This document shows, in pieces, positions 1 through 11,163 of a stretch of DNA of 64,000 nt. The first letter of the stretch is position 1, and the number at the start of each line of letters is the position of its first letter. Source of the stretch: Leishmania donovani (taxonomy: Eukaryota > Euglenozoa > Kinetoplastea > Trypanosomatida > Trypanosomatidae); contig NC_018262.1 in assembly GCF_000227135.1 (NCBI RefSeq), positions 1,949,502 to 2,013,501 on the forward strand, written 5' to 3'. Position numbers and translations under genes: made by a program. The notes under the pieces are model-generated. The model saw only the letters and a program-made list of their open reading frames with translations. It made no database searches and had not been told where the DNA came from.

Positions 1-1
1 C

Positions 2-832
2 ACCTCTTCTCAACTTTCCGTCTCGTGCGTAAAGAAGCGGGTGAAGGTGTACCGCCACGAACCCTATGCGGCGAGCCTCATCACCCCTGCTTCCCCTGCG
101 GAGGCGGCTCTGGTGTGCTGCCACCAGCGTAGCCCGAAATCCCCTGCTAGCTCTTACGCCACGTCGTCGCCTGCTCGCTCGATCCTCGACGCGGCCCTGC
201 CCAGCGCACAGGTTGCCGCCTACCCGTCTCACCACGCCGCTGCCAGCTTAGCCCTGCCAATGCCGATGGCGCACCCCGCACACACGGCCGTGTGGGTCGC
301 CTTCAAGTACGGCCGCAAGCCCTTCGTGGCCGCCTTCCAGGTGTGCATTGGTGAGATGGTCATCGTGGAGGGTGACCGCGGCATCGACCTTGGCATTGTC
401 GACGACGCGTGCACGACGCCTCTTCCCGAGAAGGTGCTGTTTATTCTCCGTCGCGCCACCGCTGAGGACACGACGCAGCATCACAGGCGCACCGTGAAAG
501 AGCAGGAGGCGCTGCAGACGATGCGCTCGTTGGCGACGCAGGTGCACTGCCCCACCCACGTGGAGGATGCCATGTTTCAGCTGGACGGCAAGAAGATCAC
601 CGTCATCATTTCACGCGCCTCGCGCTCCTTCGTGGACTTCCGCCGTCTGCAGCGTTCCCTCTTCGACGTGTACCGCTGCCGAATCTGGTTTGCCTACCTC
701 GACGAGATCCAGGAGACGATGAGCACCGAGGTCACCCGACCTCTGCGCCGCGGACAGCGCCGCTGCTCGTCATCGAATGAAGCGAGAGACAAAAAGATAC
801 TTCCGACGGCGTCGTGCACAGCGGCAATGTAA
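2..832 (+). CDS. PSP1 C-terminal domain protein, 5' end outside window
   Basis: The reading frame is open from base 2 with no stop and no in-window ATG that makes a convincing start, so the N-terminus lies upstream. The visible part is 276 codons. Roughly codons 100-240 match the PSP1 C-terminal domain: a beta-rich opening, a segment VEGDRGIDLGIV typical of the family, and a later block with an FDVYRCRIWF-like strand. The first visible part is rich in Ala, Ser and Pro and is probably disordered. PSP1-domain proteins in kinetoplastids include RNA-binding subunits of the Crithidia cycling-sequence binding complex, so an RNA-related role is possible but is inference. The last 30 residues are basic and low in complexity. 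The family call is fairly firm; the function is not. Confidence 0.75.
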   Translation, partial: TSSQLSVSCVKKRVKVYRHEPYAASLITPASPAEAALVCCHQRSPKSPASSYATSSPARSILDAALPSAQVAAYPSHHAAASLALPMPMAHPAHTAVWVAFKYGRKPFVAAFQVCIGEMVIVEGDRGIDLGIVDDACTTPLPEKVLFILRRATAEDTTQHHRRTVKEQEALQTMRSLATQVHCPTHVEDAMFQLDGKKITVIISRASRSFVDFRRLQRSLFDVYRCRIWFAYLDEIQETMSTEVTRPLRRGQRRCSSSNEARDKKILPTASCTAAM

Positions 833-2527
833 GGGAAATCGAAGGCATAACCGAGAAAAGAGACTTCGAACCTCGCGCTTCCGGCTGGAGCGAATGAGCA
901 CAAACCAACAACGACTCGAGGGCCTTTCCATAAGAGAGAAAGGGGAGAGAGTTGCACACACAAACACACACGTTTCCCACATTGAAATCACGGCCCACTT
1001 GAAGGAACAACAAAAAAAAAACGATCTCGTTTGCACGCGCTGGCCTGCCGAAGTGTGCAGGCTCGAGAGGGAAGGCAGAAGAAGCTCATTGCGTGGTGCA
1101 CAGTAGCGGCACAAGCACCCACGCATGATTGCGTAGAAAGAGGAATAAAATGCATGTGAGCTTACTCGTATGCGCAGTTTTTTTTCCTTTGCCCTGGTCT
1201 TTCACCTGCACTGCTGTCTCAAAGCCGCGTCTGTTTGCCCTCTCCTGCTCGTTTCACTTCAGTGGAGCTGGTGGGGCGTACGCGTGAGCGTGAGCGCGAG
1301 CGCGTGCGTGTCTCCGTGATTTGATGGTGTCTTCTTTCGCTCTATTCTTTGTTGACCCCGTTGACACCTTGTCATCACTTCGAAGCCGTATCTGTGCATA
1401 TTTGCATGCGCGTCTTTCTTTTACTTGCTTCGAGGTACCTTGTCACCGTTTTCTTTTTCTTTCAGCCTTTCCAGGACTTCTTGGCTTCCCTACACTTTCT
1501 CTCCACGCGCGCTGCCCCTACTCGTGTTGGCAAGCGTTCTCCTTTACTCGTGCTCGCTGTCTTTCTCCTCGTTGAAAGTGGTCGAAGAGGAGCGGCAGAT
1601 ACAAGCATTTCTGCGCAAGCTTTTTTTTCCGGCTCCTCTCCCTCTCCCTCTCCCTTTGTTTCCTAGAATGTCTGCTGTATTTGTCTCGCTTTCTTTTCTT
1701 TTAAAAACATTTTCCGCGTTTCGCTTTTCTTTCGTCTTTCTTCAAAAAAAAAAGATGGCTGAAGCAACGATCGTTTCACTGGATGGCGTTGCTGTAGTTG
1801 TTGGTCTCCTTCTCTCCCCCTCACCTCTTATATATTATCTCGCGTTCGCGTCTGTGTTTGTGTCGTCCGGCGCTTCATCATTTTTCTTTTTGTTTCCTTC
1901 TCGTGTTTTTTATTTATTTTTCGACTGGCGTTCTCGCTGCGCGCTGCACTGTCGCCATCACCTCTCTTCAGCCACGGTCGCATCCTCTCTCTCTCTGCAG
2001 GACTCGTCGCTTTCCGTCCTCCGCCCCCCCCCTCCCCCCACTCCCCGCATAAATACATCGAGTGCACTTTCAGCCTTTTTGTTCTACAGAGAGGCCATGC
2101 GTGTGCGATATGGGCACGGCGTATGGGGCAGAGGTTGAAGAGGTACGCGTCGGAAGAGAGAGAAGGAGAGAAGGAACCTCGCTGTCCCTTCTCTGTGGTG
2201 TGTTCGTTGCCCGTCCGCCGTGAACGCTCTTTGCGAGTGAGGGTGTCGGATCGACTTTGCTGGGTTCTTACAGTTAACAAGCGTGATGGGTGACGTACTG
2301 CATGGTACTCGTTCTGTTTTCGCTCCTCTGTGCGCACGCACACACCAACACTCGCATTATTCACGCGTTGTCTCCGCGCCGCTTCCGCCCTCCCTACTCG
2401 GCGCCCTCACAAGCAAAGGACTAGACATGTATGCTTCAGGCGGTGTGCGCTGTCTCCGAGCTAGTGTGTCTGTGTGCCTTCACGAGCGCGTGCGTGTGGG
2501 TTTCCGTGCATGCCTCGCTGTGTGCCG

Positions 2528-2528
2528 T

Positions 2529-2562
<34 letters not shown>
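2528..2562. repeat. TA dinucleotide microsatellite
   Basis: A run of alternating T and A with a single G interruption near its middle. Confidence 0.9.
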
Positions 2563-5500
2563 ACCGACAAACATGGAAGGCAAATTGTGGTCTTGCTTCA
2601 CATCACGAATGGGCGTGAGCCTCTTCTGTGAGGGGTGACAAACATCCCGTGATGCCGCTCATCTCCTCTTGCGGGCTTATTTTTTGCAGTTTCTCAGTGT
2701 AGTTGTTGTATCAGCCGATATTGCGTGTGTGCAAGTGCGCGCCACGCATCGTCATCGAGGCATCTTTGCGTCGGCGCGTGGCTCTCAACACCTGATCTTG
2801 ATGCCGATGCGCCAGTACGACGGAGGAGAAAGCCGCCGGCCTGTGAGGAGGAGTATCACGAATTGAAGATGTGCCAAAAAAGAAAACGGCGGCACACCTT
2901 CTCTGCCTGTGCAAAGTAGCGACAGTACCCGCGCACCCGTGTTCGAAAACACACTCGTGCGCATGCATCTGTTTGTGCGTATCGGTGCATCTTTTTCTTT
3001 ATCTAACCTGTTTGTTTTCCTCCGACTTAAGCGGCCTGCACCTCACATTTCTATGTGACGGTGTAGACGAACGTGCTGAAGTACCCCGCCTCCCGTCCTT
3101 TCGTTTTTTTTTTAATCCGACCCTCTACTGCGACTTCAGTTGCCAGGTGCATGCTCGCTGCTTTAATTTGAAAGCGCACGCACCCTTCTCATTCTTCTGT
3201 GTCCTTCTCTTCACGACTTACACACATAGTATGCATTTGTTTTCTTCGAACTTCACACGTTTTTTTTTTTTTCGTTTCTCTTTCGGACATCGCACGACCA
3301 TGAACGAAAGCGAACACCGAAGCCACGACGGACTAGGGCAATCTTCTTTGCTTCCGCCTTTTCTTTCGCTCTCCTTTCCACCCCCGCCCGCTTTCTTCCG
3401 TCGATGTGCCCTCCTCATTTTGTGTCGACTGTGTGTGACTCGTTTTTCGTTTTGTTTCGAATGTGCCTCGAGTCTCCCCCTCGCGATTGTTTTTTTTTTT
3501 TTTTCGGTTTTCCGCACGCGTCTCGTGTTCTCTCTTGTGCCATATTCCCTTCCGTTTTCTTTTTTCTTTGTTCTCCGGTCCCGCGCGCGCCACGTGGAAA
3601 CCGCCGACGTCTTTCCCCATGAAGATGGGCAAGACGTAAACTCACACACACGCGCACGCATGCTCATGCACACACCAAGCGCCTTTGTTTACAAGCGAAG
3701 GCAACCATTGCCGCGCCGGCACAACTGCACAAAGGCAGGCAAGAACAGCGGTGTCTTCGCTTGGGGTTTTGTTTTCCCAGAAGAGCCATGGTGTGCTTGC
3801 ATATATGTATGTGTGTGTGTGTGCCTCTTGGAGGAGGTTGGAAGGAAACAGTGCTTCGCTGTGACGCCTGGCGTGCCCCCACCCCTTTTTTTTTCCTTTT
3901 GTGCCTTCTGTTATTTTTTTCTTTCGCTTGGCTCTTTTTATTCTCCACTGTCTTGGGTGCTTCCTTCCCTTCTGCCGCCTTTGATGCAACACGACCTGTA
4001 AGCGTACAAGAAGAGCAGTAGTGTCTGATGCGATAAACAAACTAGGAAAAAATGCACGCACATGCACGCTCCTCTCTCTTCATGCCATAGTTCGTCATTC
4101 GCTGGTTGTGTTTTTGCTTTGCTCTTCGTTGGCGATTGTAGCGCTGCCCTCGCCATTCCCACCCACTGCGCATTTCTCATCCTTCCGACTGTCTTGCCGG
4201 GGCGCTCCTTGGACGCGCGTCCGTGGACAAGTCGCTGAGTCGCGGAAGTGACATGTGACGCCCCCCCCCCCTGCACCCGGCATATACGAAACACTCTTGA
4301 GTGAAATGATAGGCATATAGCCAAAAAGGGAAAAGAGAAGCGCGAAAGTTGAGGGTGTCGTTCGTCAGCTGCTGCTTGGCGCACAAGTGAATTTATTCTT
4401 GATGCAACATCCGACGATCTGCCTATGTTTTCCCTCTTCTTACTCTTCTGCACTCCCTGTACCTGGGTCTGTCGTGCACGGAAAAATACGCTGCAGGGGG
4501 AAGGGAGCGCGCAGGAGAGAGGGAGATCAGGTCGATACTGTGAAGTGGATACGACGATAAGACAGCTGCACGGTTACGCGAAAAGCATCAATGCGCCCCC
4601 TTTTCCTTGAGCAGCAGCAAGCTCTGCCGTGTGCCGAGGCTGTCCCTATGCTGATGCACCTCGTGTGCATGTGTGCGATTTTTTCCTCTTTTCCTTTGAT
4701 GTGTGTTTCTTCACCTTTCTTTCTGTGGGTCTATTTATGCACGTGTGTGCGGTTGTTTCCGTGTTCTCCTTACGAGCCCTCCTCACGCCCCTCTTCCTGT
4801 CGCTGACGGCGTTCGCCACTTCTTTAGCTGGATCATGTGTGGCGTATAGGCACGAAAACACAAATACACACACACACACACACACGCAAACACTCACGAA
4901 GTCCCCCGCCGCGTCGAGGCCAATCAGAGGGAGAGGAAGTTATGCGTTTCCTTCTTGCACTATCGCTCTCGATCACTGGCTACGGTGAAGCTTCTCTCTC
5001 TGTGTACTCACAACCCCCTCTCACTCATCCTTCGCTGCTGATGCGCGAGTGGTCTGACTTCCTTTTCTTTTCCTTTGGTCTACATCGTTGCAATAAGAGT
5101 CTTCTCTTGTGTAGGCGTTTTTTATTTAGGGCGGTCTAACTGCTCAACGACAACAAAGGCCTCAGTGCCAAGGATGGTGTCGCTATGTTTTCTTTTTTAT
5201 CCGCGCCCCCACCCCCACTCCTTCAATCTCCCCGTCTACACTTGTGCAAGCCGTCCGGCGCACATGGCAAACGCGGAGAAATAGTTTCAAGTTTGTTTTC
5301 ACACACATGTAATGATGCTATGGATTCACTTGTTTGCCGTAGTCCCCGCTTTTTTTTGGCCTCTATCTTTCACTCATCGACTCTTATTTCCGCCTGCGGC
5401 CGTGCTCTTTCTTTGTTTCTCTTTGGTGTCCTGCTTGCTTGGTTAGTCTCACTGTCTTCCTCTCGCCCCTCCCTCTTTCCTTTCTCGGTGTTGATTTGCC

Positions 5501-8500
5501 TTTTACACTTCGCCTGTCCATGTCTCTGCTGGTTGTTGTTTGTTGGTCTCGTGTTTGCCTCTTGTCGCTCTGGACGCTTGTCTACTTTTCTTTATAGTTA
5601 TTTTTTCATTCGTTTTCACAAATAACAATGCTTCGCCTCCCCCGCCCCTACCCCTCATCTCGAACGTGTTCCCCCTCTTTTTCGTGTGCGTGCGTGCGTG
5701 TTTTGCTCGTCTCTTCACCCCCCCCCCACCAACACTCTTCGCGTGCCAGAGCCAAGAAAAAGTAATTTTTTTTTCTTGCGTGTTTGCCCCTCAGCCTCCC
5801 TCCACTTCCCCCGTCCCCCTCTTACCGCATCCTCGGCGCGGTAGCTCGACTTTGCCGCTCGTTCTCTTTTCAAAAGCAACAGAGAAAGAATGAGCACGGG
5901 AAAGCGCACCACCCCAGAGACAGGCGCAAGTCAGAACGCAGAATAAGCGAAACGCATCAATCAAGGAAAAAATAAACCACAAAGAAAACATCAACGACAA
6001 CAAAGCAACGCAACCGCATCTGTGCCACTTCTGCGGGATGTTTCTCTTCCTCCTCCCCCCCACTCTCTCTATGTATCTTGTTCTCGTCGTGCACTCATGC
6101 CCGTTCACTGTTTGAATGGGATACCAAATCATGCACCAAGCACATGTACGCAAGTCAACGAAAGTGAAGAATACAAGTGGAACAGTGAACTGCATTGGCT
6201 GAGTTGCATCTGTAGCGCTAGTCTGTACTAGCGCGCCAGCTTGCACTTCTCTTTCCTCCTCCGCACACGCACACACACAAGGCGGACAGCACTGTGCCTA
6301 CGCTCTCTCTTTTTCTCCCCCCCCCCTCTCATTCTCACTTCAGGCTTTACGGCTGCTTTTCACCTCTGATGAGGCGACCTCTTAAAATGTCTGTGTTCAC
6401 CTTGCTGTTTCTGTGTTCGTTTTCGACGCCGACGGTGTCTGCGTTCGAATCTTGACGTGCATGCTTCACTTCTGGTGAACACACGCACACACACTTCTCT
6501 CCCTTTTGTCCTTTGAACTCTCGCGTTTTTACGTATGTGTTCATGTGTGCACGCTCGACTTCATCGGGTGTTTTCATGCACGCCTGCCTTTACGTGTACA
6601 TCGGTTCTCTCATTTTACCCTCTCTCTGTTGTTGACCTACTCGCCGATTTTTCCCCCTTCGTCTGATTTTTCTGTGCTTGTACACGCGTGCGCGTGTGTG
6701 TGATGCCAATTGTATCGCTGCGTTTTTTTTTTTTATTTTCATATGCGTGTGTTGAGGAAACTGCTCGTCTCGTTCTCCCGACAACGTGCTGAAGGAGAGG
6801 TCTGCTCATGAACGACAGGGCCTCACTTTGCGTTTTCGCCTTGATTGCCTTCTTTTCGTTTTTAGCGTTCAACCATTTTCCTGTTACGACTGCTATTATT
6901 ATCACTACTATGATTTTACTGCTATATTATGTTTTTTTTTTGTTTAGTGTGCCCCATCCCCCCCCCCTCTCCCACCACCACCTCTCCTCTCCTCTCGTTA
7001 TTTCGTGACGTTCACTGTCTTCAAGACGCTATCCTTTCTTTCACAGTTTCGCTTTCGTTTCTGCGCCTTTCTCTCTCGCTCTGTGTGCCTGCAGCACGTC
7101 ACTTCCTTTTCTAATCTCTTTTCGCGTGTCGCTTCGTTTTTATCCAGGTTTGATCGCCTCACGACTGTGTATTCTTGGATGCTTCTCATTTTCAGGCCTT
7201 CTTAAATTTTGTCTTCGCCTTTCTTCTCCACCCCTTCTCTGCTGCTTTATGTGCGCATGCGCGTGAGCGTTTCTCTCTTTTCTGTTGTATCTTGCTCTCG
7301 TCGTTCTCTGTGTTGTAGTTTTTCTCTCTTTACTTGACTGCCCGCTTTTCGCTTGAGATGTCTCTCTGATGACACTACATGCGGCCTCCCTCCACTCGCC
7401 GAACAAGGATCTACCTTCTCCCTGTCTATTCTTTTTTTTTTTTCTTGTCCTTCCTCTAGCGTTGATTCCGTTGCTTCGCTCGTTGGCTCTCGTTCAGTGA
7501 GTGCATACTTTGGCCTCTTTATCTCTCTCTTCGTCCGACTTTTTCCCACACAGTTTCTCGCTTGCGCACCATTTTCGTTTTCCTTTTGCCTTGGCGTTTT
7601 TTTTTTCCAGCTCACATCCTCCTCTCGGCTCGTCTTCTGTGCTCAAAGCGGAAGTTTGCGGGGCGCTGCGGCGACGCTGTTGTCTGGCCGATCGACCACG
7701 GGACGTGCGCGGATGGGCGAGTAAAGGTCTCCGTACCCACCTCACCAGCTTTCCAACCGTCTGACGCTTTCTTTTTTTTTTTTCTCGTTCGCTCTCTTCC
7801 CCGTCCCTCTCCTTCCACCTGACGGGCCTCCCGTCTCATTGACGTCTCTCTTTGTGGTCCCCCTTCACGGTGTTTTCCTTTTCTTCCTTGTCCGCACACT
7901 GGAGCCTTTGCATGACGCAGATCTCGTTTTTTTGTTTTGCTTCAAAAGGGTGCCGTTCTCTGTTGTCTGCAGGACCGACAGGCAAGTAGCCCTGACGCTT
8001 ATCCCCACCCTGTCGGCTCACCCTGCAAGACGGCAAGCACCGCACGTACTAAGCAGCACTTACAGCAAAAGAAGAACGACAAAGAGGGCGCGACTACGGA
8101 GCCGGAGCACAGCGAGAAAGAGGCGAAAAAGAGGCAGAGACGCCGATGCGGAGGGAGACGGAGAAGGCGAAAAAGAAGTACGCCAGCTGTCACACGCACC
8201 AACGTCCCTCTCCCCGTCTTCACATGCTCGCACGCACACGCACAGGAATACACACAGGGCATCTCCTTTTGATTTCAGAGAGCGAGAAAAACGGAGAGGC
8301 GTTACGGGTGCTGTTTGAACTGGTCTGTCTTGGGGTTTTCACTTCGGCATGAGTCACTACTGCCGCTGCTGCTTTTTTTTTAATTCTCCCTTTCAGCGCA
8401 TTTTTCACCTTTCTCTAACACGACTTGTTCGACTCTTTTCGTGGGCTTCTCCGTTTTCTTTTTTTCTCCCTATTCCTTGCCTCATCCCCCATCACTGCAT

Positions 8501-8589
8501 TTCTTCTCCTGCTTTCTCTCTGTCGCTTGCTGGTCTATTCCCTGATGTGTAGTGAGTCCGCACGTGTGTGCACGTGCCGGTGAGCGCTC

Positions 8590-8986
8590 TCCGAATGAAG
8601 TACCGCTCTGTGCGTGTACCTCTCATCGCTGAACGCTTTTCGTTCGTTTTCTGCTTTGATTTTTTTGTAAATTCACCTTTGCTTGTTACTTCGTCCACAC
8701 CTCCATCCCCACTACTCCACTAGAGGCCTCCCTAGGCTTGCTCCCGCACGAAGTACCCCCGCACCAGTCGGGTACCGAGATTGGCGCAGCGCTTGTGGGC
8801 TCTGCTTTCGTGCGTTCGACTTGGCACCTCACGGCAGTGAAGAAGCGCAGCGTAGCGCCGTAACTTACTCGCTGGATCATGGATTTCTGAGACGGCGGTC
8901 CTGTCTGCGTTCGCCTCCGCGAGAAGAGACCAGAGATATCCCGCTTTACACGCCGAGTCCCACAGGAGTGTGCTCGAGGCCCTCTT
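8590..8986 (+). repeat. Unmerged contig overlap, left copy
   Basis: These 397 bases are repeated exactly at 9086-9482. The left copy ends at the gap and the right copy begins at the gap, so this is the same DNA represented twice at a contig junction and not a biological duplication. It holds part of the reverse-transcriptase remnant described at 9366-9706. Confidence 0.9.
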
Positions 8987-9085
8987 NNNNNNNNNNNNNN
9001 NNNNNNNNNNNNNNNNNNNNNNNNNNNNNNNNNNNNNNNNNNNNNNNNNNNNNNNNNNNNNNNNNNNNNNNNNNNNNNNNNNNNN
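8987..9085. other. Assembly gap (99 N)
   Basis: Ninety-nine N flanked by identical 397-bp sequences. The true gap is probably negative, meaning the contigs overlap. Confidence 0.95.
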
Positions 9086-9482
9086 TCCGAATGAAGTACC
9101 GCTCTGTGCGTGTACCTCTCATCGCTGAACGCTTTTCGTTCGTTTTCTGCTTTGATTTTTTTGTAAATTCACCTTTGCTTGTTACTTCGTCCACACCTCC
9201 ATCCCCACTACTCCACTAGAGGCCTCCCTAGGCTTGCTCCCGCACGAAGTACCCCCGCACCAGTCGGGTACCGAGATTGGCGCAGCGCTTGTGGGCTCTG
9301 CTTTCGTGCGTTCGACTTGGCACCTCACGGCAGTGAAGAAGCGCAGCGTAGCGCCGTAACTTACTCGCTGGATCATGGATTTCTGAGACGGCGGTCCTGT
9401 CTGCGTTCGCCTCCGCGAGAAGAGACCAGAGATATCCCGCTTTACACGCCGAGTCCCACAGGAGTGTGCTCGAGGCCCTCTT
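9086..9482 (+). repeat. Unmerged contig overlap, right copy
   Basis: Identical to 8590-8986. It begins at the first base after the gap. Confidence 0.9.
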
Positions 9483-9706
9483 CTCTCCACCGCTGTAGTC
9501 GACTCGCTGGGTATGGGGCTCCGCAAGACCGGCGAACTGCACTACGCCTTCTGTGCTGATGAGCTCACACTCCTCACGCCCTCCTCTGGCGAGAATGTCA
9601 TACAGGTCACGCTGCGATTCGCACTCTGGAGGGCGGAGCACAGGCCGCTGAAGCGCTTCATGGTGCTCAGTGCCCAGCCCAAAGCAAAATGCACACCCCT
9701 CTCTGC
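9366..9706 (+). pseudogene. Degenerate reverse transcriptase of an ingi/L1Tc-type retroposon (DIRE-like)
   Basis: In one + strand frame the translation keeps the order of non-LTR reverse-transcriptase motifs. RWIMDF at 9366-9383 corresponds to the W-I-x-D-F-L-x-G-R region and is followed by a TGA stop at 9384-9386. VPQ...GPLL...VVDSL begins at 9453 and matches the family block VPQGSVLGPLL. A block around 9549-9566 reads CADELTLL where active elements have FADDLTLL, so the second catalytic Asp is Glu. A KAKCT block near 9680 fits the segment downstream of the active site. The in-frame stop, the changed catalytic pair and the lack of an endonuclease domain mark it as dead. It then runs into the 461-bp repeat. 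Degenerate elements of this clade are known in Leishmania, often near strand-switch regions and chromosome ends. Confidence 0.7.
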
Positions 9707-10167
9707 GCGGCCAAGCTCACTGTCCATTTCCGGGAGGGACACGGCTCGTTGCACGCGCGTGCCCGGAGGAGGATCGCTGCCCCTTCCGCCTTCCCGGCGT
9801 AGACCTCCAACCCATGCGCGACACTGGCCGGCACGTTGCAGGAGCCATCAAAGTAGCCAGGGCTCGGCTTGCCAGGCGTAGGGCGGTGTGCTCGCGCGAG
9901 CGGGGTCCGTCAGAGGGTCTGCTCTGCCCTTTCGGCGTGGCGCTGCTCGCACCGCGGCTGCTTTGCGGTGCCGCCGCGCGGCGGGACGGTGCCAGCGCCA
10001 ACGGCAGGACGGCCGTTGACACCACCTTCGTGCCCAAAGCGGCCGCGGCCACCGTGGGTAGGCGCATGGCGCGCAGACGGCCGAGACCCGTCTCAGCCCG
10101 GCGCCGGCTGCGCGGCGCACATGCGAGGTAGGGGCGGCGTAGGACAGGAAGGGCCCGTTGGCCGCAC
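9707..10167 (+). repeat. 461-bp inverted repeat, copy 1
   Basis: GC-rich sequence that matches the reverse complement of 17614-17952 joined to 18126-18247 at every base I compared. It follows the reverse-transcriptase remnant directly and is cut by a gap on its right, so its true right limit is unknown. I see no clear protein in it. It may be an adjoining retroposon segment in which the frame has been lost. Confidence 0.85.
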
Positions 10168-10454
10168 NNNNNNNNNNNNNNNNNNNNNNNNNNNNNNNNN
10201 NNNNNNNNNNNNNNNNNNNNNNNNNNNNNNNNNNNNNNNNNNNNNNNNNNNNNNNNNNNNNNNNNNNNNNNNNNNNNNNNNNNNNNNNNNNNNNNNNNNN
10301 NNNNNNNNNNNNNNNNNNNNNNNNNNNNNNNNNNNNNNNNNNNNNNNNNNNNNNNNNNNNNNNNNNNNNNNNNNNNNNNNNNNNNNNNNNNNNNNNNNNN
10401 NNNNNNNNNNNNNNNNNNNNNNNNNNNNNNNNNNNNNNNNNNNNNNNNNNNNNN
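10168..10454. other. Assembly gap (287 N)
   Basis: A run of 287 N. It is the left limit of the contig that holds the three minus-strand genes. Confidence 0.95.
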
Positions 10455-11163
10455 CTTTTTGTGGCCGTCGCCCGAGAGGGATTCCCCCGTCCTCGCGGGC
10501 AATCATCAAGGCGGTGGATGAGTGGGGGTGGGGTGGGAGGAGGCAAAGGCCTACAATGACCCGTTTTGAGATCTCAAATGAGCAGGGAATCACAACGGGG
10601 CGAAGAGAAGATCAGTGCGTGGCGAAGCATGCCATTGAAGTGGCAGAGTGCACGCTGACTCGCTCCGCGTCAGCATATCATTTTTTGAGCACCCGTTCCA
10701 TCTTCCATTCTTGTCGCAGGCTCTCAGCGGCAATAAAACCGCGACACACGCCAGCACCACCGACGATGCTGCCAGCGCGCAGGCGAGATGAACAAGAAAG
10801 GTTCTTTCCGAGAATCGGGAGAAGGAGGGCGAGTGGTGTTTGCTGGTTTCGATGGAGATGCAGCGTACCTGCGTGCTATGAAGCGATGCGGAATCTTTCG
10901 CGCAGCGCACTAACTTTTTTTCACCGTAAGCAGAGCAGACGAGAGGGGGAGAGGTCGCTGAGAAAAGCACGGCAGGCGGAAGGTGCAGGCTTGTGCAGGG
11001 AATGGCGTGGAAGCTTAAAAGGGAGGTGCACGCTGCAGTCCACGGTTTCGGGCGTACTTCCTCAGGGGCGCGCGCACGCGGCGAAAGAGAAGTATGACAG
11101 GTGTGAGGTGCCGCATCCTTTCAGTTCACACAGTTTTTGAATGGCGCGGAGCAAGTGCAGCGA
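10455..11163. other. Gene-free stretch downstream of the SET-like gene
   Basis: Bases after the gap up to the stop codon of the minus-strand SET-like gene. No credible coding frame on either strand. It probably holds the 3' UTR of that gene. Confidence 0.5.

Larger units (their letters stand above)
833..9360. other. 8.5-kb gene-free, pyrimidine-rich region
   Basis: No frame here looks like a gene. The longest ones are strings of Phe, Leu, Ser, Cys and Pro made by T/C-rich sequence. The + strand carries many T and C homopolymers (for example 11 C at 4261-4271 and 10 C at 6317-6326), a TA microsatellite at 2528-2562 and a CA run near 4866-4885. This is what + strand intergenic or 3' UTR sequence looks like in Leishmania. 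I found no tRNA, 5S or snRNA that I could support by B-box plus stem pairing. If the minus-strand genes to the right are correctly oriented, this is a convergent strand-switch region where transcription terminates. Confidence 0.6.

Noticed and set aside
2871..4001. A 376-codon + strand frame in the long gene-free region
   Set aside because: The translation is mostly Phe, Ser, Leu, Cys and Arg from T/C-rich DNA, with no domain and no coding-like composition. Chance openness of pyrimidine-rich sequence explains it.
6425..6450. A GTTCGAATC string resembling a tRNA B box
   Set aside because: The bases on either side do not pair to form a T stem, and no acceptor stem or anticodon arm can be placed.
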